Below, piece by piece: positions 8,601-12,276 of a DNA stretch of 12,276 nucleotides; the stretch's first letter is position 1, and every line of letters begins with the position of its first letter. The notes below the pieces were generated by a model. It was not told the origin of the DNA. It did not search any database and worked only from the letters and a program-made list of their open reading frames with translations. Both the position numbers and the translations under genes were made by a program. Location: positions 1 to 12,276 of the forward strand of contig CAMPGG010000079.1 in NCBI GenBank assembly GCA_946885335.1, read 5' to 3'. The DNA comes from an uncultured Chitinophagaceae bacterium (GTDB lineage Bacteria > Bacteroidota > Bacteroidia > Chitinophagales > Chitinophagaceae).

Positions 8601-8871
8601 CAGCTTTTGCTTCTTCATTCAATAAACAAAAAATATTATCATCAGAAATTTTGCCTCCCCCCGGGGACTTTAAAAAATCACGAAACAATTCAGCATCACT
8701 ATCTGCATAAGAAAGTGGCCGAATGTATTTGTAATCCGATATACCGAGAATTACAGCGTATGTTTCGGGTGTATCTGAAACAGCATTATCTGCAACATTG
8801 GATTGTTGCGAAAAAGCAGAGTTTAAAAAAGGTACGAGTAAGAAAATTAAAACAAACATTCTCTTTCTCAT
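5653..8871 (-). CDS. Exported caspase-fold (peptidase C14) protein with 16 TPR units
   Basis: This 1072-residue protein begins with a signal peptide (basic MRKR, a hydrophobic run, and an AFS-Q cleavage-like site near 19-22). Residues about 36-280 form a caspase/metacaspase p20-like domain. They include TYAVILGISDY (37-47) with a PLSYADSDAELFRDFL helix, then FLAGHGD (115-121) with catalytic His119, and ILIMDACRTNE (170-180) with catalytic Cys176. A C-terminal subdomain follows around GTGHGLFTYYLIDGLAG (221-237). A helical linker (about 290-495) leads to sixteen exactly 34-residue TPR units (about 497-1040) and a short cap. Both dyad residues are present, so a cysteine endopeptidase, probably cutting after basic or acidic residues, is expected. 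It appears to act in the periplasm or at the surface, and the TPR superhelix would recruit partners. It is transcribed away from a CHASE2/FecR-like pair with 93 bp between the starts. Substrate and biological role are unknown. Confidence 0.9.
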   Translation of the reverse strand: MRKRMFVLIFLLVPFLNSAFSQQSNVADNAVSDTPETYAVILGISDYKYIRPLSYADSDAELFRDFLKSPGGGKISDDNIFCLLNEEAKAANFWVKGMSWLKSKELAEGDKLYIFLAGHGDAINQEEYFFLTYDCNPAGDKNNYIVTGSVQLYNLKSRIGELTRKGVEVILIMDACRTNELPGGAEGQQTLNAAISEKKSGEILMLATGAGQESLEDQSIGTGHGLFTYYLIDGLAGMADDPQNPDKTITLAEIKNYVSQKVPELAQERFKRVQEPFFCCDENIEQPISKVDSTFLNQWELAKSLSNSGGTSIPRSVASRAGYMLEDTILPVYFKQFNQALDQSHLTGTYNSAEYYLDQMLAIQPEHEITQQARATLVAEYINTAQSRINLYLQGKDFVAIQRIRSQFDENETSDEVNNSLERMEKVARKEFSEIALQLEKAISLLNEDEQIFANSLQAKLNFFKAMGFFEKKKSAESLHEALNVAYTSYNTDTTAAYILNTISSLYLQYHKPDSAVYFAKKAIQFAENWRYPYTNIAYSYRKMNKQDSAMVYYKKAIEIDPKNADGYVDMGKYYYTLRMKEKAIEYYQKALEIDASNVFAHNNLGWIYKEMNQLDNAIRHFKRSIEIDPVFFNSYNGLAKTYIAQKQYDSARYYYDKALVNYPDKLMGNNYMADYFTEMQQYDSAQVYFAKALRYDPQDFLTFMNLARFYKNKRQLDSAIIYLNTALHLNPSNVVVYNQLGLVYQELKQFDSATYYMSIAASMNPMYTPALNNLGLTFLETRQFDSARVYFHKALVQQPLNASLYNNLGLVYNEMQVNDSASIYFDRSIKLDPQSASAYINMGMLYRKMREYDSAKHYFRTYLERQPDNAAALNNLVTIYKISRQYDSVRTIYHALLARDTNNIPLLNNFGLFFYEVQTLDSSIYYFKKTVTLDSNYAIGWNNLGTAHNENYNYPEAIKHFKKAVEIDSGYVNAYFNLGVAYLNNEQYEESVKELKKAISFIPDAPETYYYLACAYSLAKQDSLGLEALEKALMKGYKYPNNLTMDPDLERLRTFRAFHDLMKEYFPAKKD
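5752..7383 (-). repeat. Sixteen tandem 102-bp (34-codon) TPR units within the caspase-TPR gene
   Basis: Aligning the D-S-A tripeptide at residues 514-516 and stepping by 34 residues keeps the small-residue position in register through residue 1026, with no insertion or deletion over sixteen units. Nine units carry exactly D-S-A at this place, one D-S-V and one D-S-S; units 3, 4 and 14-16 differ (for example EKA, DNA, PEA). In DNA this shows as recurring GAATC-containing blocks about 102 bp apart, for example near 6209, 6309, 6511, 6819 and 6919. Remaining positions vary a good deal between units, so this is an old protein repeat, not a fresh duplication. Confidence 0.9.
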
Positions 8872-8964
8872 TATAAAGCATGTTAGACACTGTGAAATAA
8901 GGAAACAAGTTACTATTAAATTAAATATTTATCAGTAATTTTCAAGGCCAACAATTAGCTGTTA
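8872..8964. promoter_or_regulatory. Divergent intergenic region between caspase-TPR and CHASE2 genes
   Basis: These 93 bp separate the two start codons and must hold the promoters for both directions unless transcription enters from further away. The DNA is strongly AT-rich. On the plus strand, TAATTTTC (8936-8943) is one base off the -7 consensus TAnnTTTG, but I see no -33 TTG at proper distance. On the minus strand, TAACTTG (8912-8906) is a poorer match. No palindromic operator stands out. The call rests mainly on geometry. Confidence 0.4.
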
Positions 8965-10146
8965 ATGAAATACCTGTTTCGGAGAGATACTTATTTTGCT
9001 ACAATCGCCGTATTTGTTTTCATGGGATTAATTGCATTATTACCCTTAAACCTGGGTGTATTTAATCCTTTTAAAGAAGCTTTACAAGACTTTGACTTTA
9101 ATGATGTGGCCTATGTTTCTGCATTGAATAAAGATAAGGATACCACCCTCGACAATCGTATTGTTATAGTGAATATTGGCCATTTGGACAGGATGGGAAT
9201 AGCTGATATCTTAGAAATAGTAAATGCCGGCAAACCCAAAGTAATTGGTGTTGATGTTATGTTTAATGGGGAAAAGGATCCAATGTCAGATGGATATTTA
9301 CTTAATCAATTCAAAACAATACCGAACCTGGTATTAGCATCAAGGGTTGATTGGTCAAACAAAAAAAACTTAATTCAACAAGGTGTATTCAAAGATGGGA
9401 ATATAAACCTGGGTTATGTAAATTTTGTGGGCACCGAAAAAGGAACGATCAGGGAATTTTCCCCGGTTGAAATGGAAAATAATAAAATGCATCTGAGTTT
9501 TGCTGCAGCAATTGTAAAAATTGCGGACAGTGTTGCATATCAAGAATTATTGAAAAGAAAAAAAACGGTTGAAAATATTCATTATACGCGTAGCCCTCAA
9601 AAATACTTACCTATAGATGGCCAACAACTTTTGGAAGGCTCTGTTGCTGATCACGTTTTCCGCGATAAAATTGTTTTATTGGGTTATATAAGTAACAGTC
9701 CGTACGATATTGAAGACAAATACCTGACACCCATGAATGAAAAATTCGCAGGTAAAACCTTCCCGGATATGAATGGAGTAATGATTCATGCTAACATCAT
9801 TACAATGATCATGGATGGAAGCTATATTAAAAAAGTTCCGTCATGGATCACCTGGACTTTAGCTATTATACTCACCTGGCTGCACATTAGTTTATTTATA
9901 GATTATTATATTGACAATCATATCTGGTTTCACCTGGTTGCTAAAATTGCCCAGTTTGTTTCAGCGATATTTTTCGTTTATTTAGGATTGTTTCTTTTTA
10001 ACCGATTTAATGTTAAATTGGATATGTCCGTAACTGTTTTGGCTATAATCCTGGCCATTGATGTTTTGTATTTCTATGAAGCTTTTACCCAATGGATGCA
10101 CAAGAAATTTAATTACAAAACGATCTTTCATACAAACTCACACTAA
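8965..10146 (+). CDS. CHASE2-domain membrane sensor protein without an output domain
   Basis: This 393-residue protein has the complete CHASE2 sensory architecture. One N-terminal membrane segment (about 12-30) is followed by an extracytoplasmic domain to about 290, then three C-terminal membrane segments at about 293-313, 322-346 and 353-371. Motifs typical of CHASE2 are DNRIVIVNIG (63-72), the GKPKVIGVDVMF strand-turn (89-100), FRDKIVLLGYISNS (232-245) and GVMIHANIITMI (271-282). In most known proteins the last membrane segment leads to an adenylate cyclase, kinase, phosphodiesterase or similar output; here only about 20 basic residues follow and then the stop. The ligand of CHASE2 is unknown. 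The next gene begins one base after this stop, so translation is probably coupled, and the caspase-TPR gene diverges from its start. It probably signals through a partner protein, perhaps on the periplasmic side. Confidence 0.87.
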   Translation: MKYLFRRDTYFATIAVFVFMGLIALLPLNLGVFNPFKEALQDFDFNDVAYVSALNKDKDTTLDNRIVIVNIGHLDRMGIADILEIVNAGKPKVIGVDVMFNGEKDPMSDGYLLNQFKTIPNLVLASRVDWSNKKNLIQQGVFKDGNINLGYVNFVGTEKGTIREFSPVEMENNKMHLSFAAAIVKIADSVAYQELLKRKKTVENIHYTRSPQKYLPIDGQQLLEGSVADHVFRDKIVLLGYISNSPYDIEDKYLTPMNEKFAGKTFPDMNGVMIHANIITMIMDGSYIKKVPSWITWTLAIILTWLHISLFIDYYIDNHIWFHLVAKIAQFVSAIFFVYLGLFLFNRFNVKLDMSVTVLAIILAIDVLYFYEAFTQWMHKKFNYKTIFHTNSH

Positions 10147-10147
10147 C

Positions 10148-11041
10148 ATGAAACTCAAACTGCTTCTCTCTTTTTTAATGATTCACCTTTTAACTGCTGC
10201 GCAAACCAATCAATTCATGATCTATTCCATGAAGGGGCAGGTAATGGTCAATGAAAGCGGGAAGGAAACCAAAGCTAAAGTGGGCCAGTTACTGGATCCC
10301 AATGCTTCATTGGATGTTGGCAATAATTCAATCATTACACTTATCTGCAACCAGTTAAACCTGTTTTCTATAAATAAAAAAGGTAAACATGTATTAACAT
10401 CTTACAAAGACTCCTGTTATAAAAACAATGGATCCTTTACAGGAAATTATTTGAAATATGTATGGGCCCAAATGTCTCATAAACAAGAATCACCTACAAA
10501 AAACCGAAAACTATTTATGAACACCATCGGTGCGGTAAGCCGTTCCGTTAATAATATCTGGATTGACCCAAGGCTGGATACCATTATTTATGCTGATGGA
10601 TATTTTCCATTAGCCTGGAAGTCTTATGCAGAAGCAGATCGTTTCGATTTTTATATGTACGATAAGATTTCAAAAGGAAATGTTTTGTTTGCCGATTCAA
10701 CCGCAGACATGCAGGTTGCATTAAATACTTTGCAACATATATTTAAACCAGGATATTATTTTTGGTCGGCCGCTGTAAAAGGCCAGCAAAATGAAGAGCG
10801 AAAAGTAATTAAGATCGTTACAAAAGAAGAACGGGATGCTTTGATCAAACAACTAATAAATATTGTTCCCGCTTATGAATCTGAAGCGGAAACTGCTTTT
10901 AGATTAGGATTTCAATTAGAAGAAGCCCATTACCTGGCAGATGCATATCAATACTACCAGAAAGCGGCTACGCTGCAACCTGACCAACCGGTATACAGGC
11001 AAACATTTATGTCTTTTAAAAAAGATTACGACATAAAATAA
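10148..11041 (+). CDS. Exported protein with FecR-like beta domain and TPR-like C-terminus
   Basis: I chose ATG at 10148 because it opens with a signal peptide (MKLKLLLSFLMIHLLTAAQT) and lies one base after the CHASE2 stop. An upstream in-frame ATG at 10058 would place thirty implausible residues inside the CHASE2 gene. The mature part starts with a FecR-like beta-rich stretch: MKGQVMV, then KAKVGQLLDPNASLDVGNNS (43-60's region) and IITLIC, matching the pattern of a short strand, a level residue and an N-S/V-L strand. The middle (about 120-225) is beta-rich and unrecognised, with FPLAWKSYAEADRFDFYM resembling an Ig-like or jelly-roll strand pair. The C-terminus (about 240-290) has a TPR-like hairpin ending AYQYYQKAATLQPDQP. 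The 297-residue product probably sits in the periplasm, where it could bind CHASE2 or the TPR array of the divergent caspase protein. The function is not known; FecR-like is a fold-level suggestion. Confidence 0.72.
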   Translation: MKLKLLLSFLMIHLLTAAQTNQFMIYSMKGQVMVNESGKETKAKVGQLLDPNASLDVGNNSIITLICNQLNLFSINKKGKHVLTSYKDSCYKNNGSFTGNYLKYVWAQMSHKQESPTKNRKLFMNTIGAVSRSVNNIWIDPRLDTIIYADGYFPLAWKSYAEADRFDFYMYDKISKGNVLFADSTADMQVALNTLQHIFKPGYYFWSAAVKGQQNEERKVIKIVTKEERDALIKQLINIVPAYESEAETAFRLGFQLEEAHYLADAYQYYQKAATLQPDQPVYRQTFMSFKKDYDIK

Positions 11042-11059
11042 TTCAGTGCAAAACCATTT

Positions 11060-11494
11060 TTAGTTGGATGTTACACGGCGCCAGGTTTGGTTCAATTCTA
11101 AACCGGCATCGTTTTGTCCACTAATTCTAATTTCATCATTACTAATGATGGTGATAGTTGCAGGCCTGTAAACCGTTGCATTATTACATGCGTTCACAAG
11201 GTTTTCTAAAGTAAAACCGCCGCCGCTTGAACTTTTTACACCACGCCAAATCACATCCCTTTCCCGCAAACATTTGGTATTATTGGCTAATGTTCTAATG
11301 GTGGCATCGCTAACCGCAGGAAAAACAGTGACAACCGTGCCCTCTAATGCATCATCACTGGCACTGTTCAACATCCAGTTTCCATTAAGGGAAAAAATGC
11401 CCCCACTGGTGTTGGTAGGCAGGTTGGAAATAGTATCACAACTGGCAAATGCAAGGAATAAAATAAGCAGGTATCCCCCAATTATTCTTTTCAT
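11060..11494 (-). CDS. Small lipoprotein of unknown function
   Basis: This 144-residue protein has a clear lipoprotein signal peptide: Lys-Arg start, hydrophobic run, and the lipobox FASC with Cys19 as the lipidated residue. The mature part is rich in predicted strands: LNGNWMLNSASDD (36-48) followed by TVVTVFP, and late strands ATITIISNDEIRISG (112-126) and NQTWRR. The G-x-W opening and closing W-R-R are reminiscent of small lipocalin-like or META-like lipoproteins, but I do not recognise a specific family. Cys75 and Cys103 could form a disulfide. The gene converges on the FecR-like gene, with only 18 bases between the two stops, so it is not part of that operon. It diverges from rlmH. A GC-rich hairpin lies in its leader. 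The reading frame is convincing because of the lipobox and its end-to-end packing with the neighbour. Confidence 0.75.
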   Translation of the reverse strand: MKRIIGGYLLILFLAFASCDTISNLPTNTSGGIFSLNGNWMLNSASDDALEGTVVTVFPAVSDATIRTLANNTKCLRERDVIWRGVKSSSGGGFTLENLVNACNNATVYRPATITIISNDEIRISGQNDAGLELNQTWRRVTSN

Positions 11495-11528
11495 GATAAT
11501 TTTTTATAAAACATATTCATTAACTATG

Positions 11529-11551
11529 CCAACCCTCCTGTTAGGGGTCGG
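11529..11551. other. GC-rich hairpin in the lipoprotein/rlmH divergent gap
   Basis: The plus strand reads CCAACCCT then a 7-base loop CCTGTTA then GGGGTCGG. The arms pair over seven positions with one A-C mismatch; on the minus strand that mismatch becomes a G-U pair, so the hairpin is better as minus-strand RNA, in the lipoprotein leader. It stands out from the very AT-rich surroundings (11495-11613). No gene ends here, so it is not an obvious terminator. It could be a leader structure or a copy of a dispersed intergenic repeat. Confidence 0.35.
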
Positions 11552-11613
11552 ACTATTTATATGCGACTAGTATTTATGGTATTATTATTTAACAGTAAAT
11601 CAATTTTTCACCA

Positions 11614-12087
11614 ATGAAAATATGTTTTTGGGCGATCGGCAAATCCAATGAGATGTATGTTAATGAAGGCGTGAAAGAGTTTACCAACCGGGTGCAGAAA
11701 TATTTCCCGGTTGAATGGACAATTTTTCCGGTACCTAAAAATGCAGCGGTAATGAGTGAGGATGATCTGAAAAAAAAGGAAGCGGACATGTTATTGGCAC
11801 AAATAAAAAAAGATGATTTTATTATTGCCCTGGATGAATTTGGCAAGCAGCTTGACTCAGTTGAACTGGCCACATTCATTCAAACAAGAGCCAATGAAAG
11901 TGTAAAACGGATCATTTTTATTATTGGCGGTGCATTTGGTTTGCACACATCTTTATTAAAAATTTCGAATTATAAATGGTCCCTATCCAGGCTTACTTTC
12001 CCACACCAATTGGTGCGATTAATACTTGCCGAACAGGTATACCGGGCATGCACAATTTTGAAAAATGAAAAATATCATCATAAATAA
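11614..12087 (+). CDS. rlmH: 23S rRNA (pseudouridine1915-N3)-methyltransferase RlmH
   Basis: This 157-residue SPOUT-class enzyme methylates N3 of the pseudouridine in helix 69 of 23S rRNA, acting in the cytoplasm on assembled 70S ribosomes. The length equals the usual family size. It starts MKICFWAIGK, the family's opening strand. LDEFGKQLDSVELA (73-86) matches the LDe-G-k-l-S-e-fA motif. FIIGGAFG (102-109) is part of the trefoil-knot SAM site. The C-terminal signature is complete: LSRLTFPHQLVRLILAEQ (124-141), then VYRA and the terminal KYHH (153-156). The usual residues after the glycine pair are G-x-x-G, here GGAFG, within family variation. A candidate promoter is not obvious. The probable rhomboid gene starts 55 bases after the stop on the same strand and could share the transcript. 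The identification is secure. Confidence 0.97.
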   Translation: MKICFWAIGKSNEMYVNEGVKEFTNRVQKYFPVEWTIFPVPKNAAVMSEDDLKKKEADMLLAQIKKDDFIIALDEFGKQLDSVELATFIQTRANESVKRIIFIIGGAFGLHTSLLKISNYKWSLSRLTFPHQLVRLILAEQVYRACTILKNEKYHHK

Positions 12088-12142
12088 ATTTTAGATTTCA
12101 ATTTTCAACTTTTTATATTTGATGTTTACCAAAATCAATTAA

Positions 12143-12276
12143 ATGACGCTTTCCATTACATTAATCATCATTATCATCACATCGATTATTTCCATCACTG
12201 CATTTAATAATCAAAAGATTTTGGGCGAATTGATGTTTTATCCAGCCCGGATGAAAGGCGGTCGTGAAATATACCG
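12143..12276 (+). CDS. Probable rhomboid-family intramembrane serine protease, N-terminal fragment
   Basis: From ATG at 12143 the frame stays open to the right edge, giving about 44 residues. It begins with an isoleucine-rich membrane segment (MTLSITLIIIIITSIISITA). Then FNNQKILGELMFYPARMKGG and REIYR follow. An initial membrane helix, an AFNN-type turn, a helix ending in a Tyr-Pro pair and then x-x-YR is the start typical of Bacteroidota rhomboid proteases, where the next residues would be the L1-loop sequence (RF-TSGF-HAD type). The GxSG serine and the catalytic histidine are outside the window, so activity cannot be judged. The call rests on a short segment. Confidence 0.6.
   Translation, partial: MTLSITLIIIIITSIISITAFNNQKILGELMFYPARMKGGREIY

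Noticed and set aside
8562..8876. Plus-strand frames opposite the caspase domain (also 8501-8710).
   Set aside because: They are antisense to the catalytic domain, with low-complexity translations and no coding signature.
10058..10147. Earlier in-frame ATG that would lengthen the FecR-like protein by 30 residues.
   Set aside because: It would start inside the last membrane segment of the CHASE2 gene and bury the obvious signal peptide that begins at 10148.
5653..11041. Reading the caspase gene and its neighbours as an anti-phage abortive-infection system.
   Set aside because: The caspase protein and the FecR-like protein carry signal peptides, CHASE2 faces outward, and there are no nucleotide-sensing, nuclease, reverse transcriptase or mobile-element genes nearby.
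11274..11879. Open frames opposite the lipoprotein gene (11274-11570, plus) and opposite rlmH (11589-11879, minus).
   Set aside because: rlmH is certain and the lipoprotein has a lipobox; the overlapping frames have neither homology nor sensible composition.

Overview
The window looks like a chromosomal piece of a member of the Bacteroidota, plausibly a Chitinophagaceae-like lineage. The DNA is AT-rich, there are essentially no Shine-Dalgarno sequences in front of the genes, and the gene types fit that phylum: a short Wza-type lipoprotein with a C-terminal membrane segment, a Wzc with a tyrosine-rich tail, and long TPR proteins carrying a caspase domain. The lineage is inferred from style, not from a marker-gene comparison. 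I recognise no tRNA, rRNA, CRISPR array, insertion sequence or attachment site. Eight complete genes and two edge-truncated genes fill almost all of the window.

Left part (1-5364, all on the minus strand, so read right to left): the front end of a surface polysaccharide export and assembly operon, in the order wza-like lipoprotein, wzc-like co-polymerase/tyrosine kinase, asparagine-synthase-family amidotransferase, and a GT4-type glycosyltransferase that runs off the left edge. Wza and Wzc would form the trans-envelope export machine. The amidotransferase and the glycosyltransferase would build or decorate the glycan. A strong hairpin followed by a T-run overlaps the wzc stop codon, so the structural genes and the sugar-modifying genes may be expressed at different levels.

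Middle part (5653-11041): a divergent module around a 93-bp intergenic region. Leftward lies a 1072-residue exported protein with an N-terminal caspase-fold peptidase domain (His119/Cys176 dyad) and sixteen in-phase 34-residue TPR units. Rightward lies a CHASE2 sensor with four membrane segments and no cytoplasmic output domain. One base after its stop comes an exported protein with a FecR-like beta domain and a TPR-like C-terminus. All three products appear to act outside the cytoplasm. This is the best candidate here for an undescribed system: an extracytoplasmic sensor/protease/scaffold module.

Right part (11060-12276): a small lipoprotein of unknown function on the minus strand, then housekeeping genes on the plus strand. 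These are rlmH (23S rRNA pseudouridine methyltransferase) and the N-terminus of a probable rhomboid intramembrane protease, cut by the right edge. The 119-bp divergent gap between the lipoprotein gene and rlmH holds a GC-rich hairpin.
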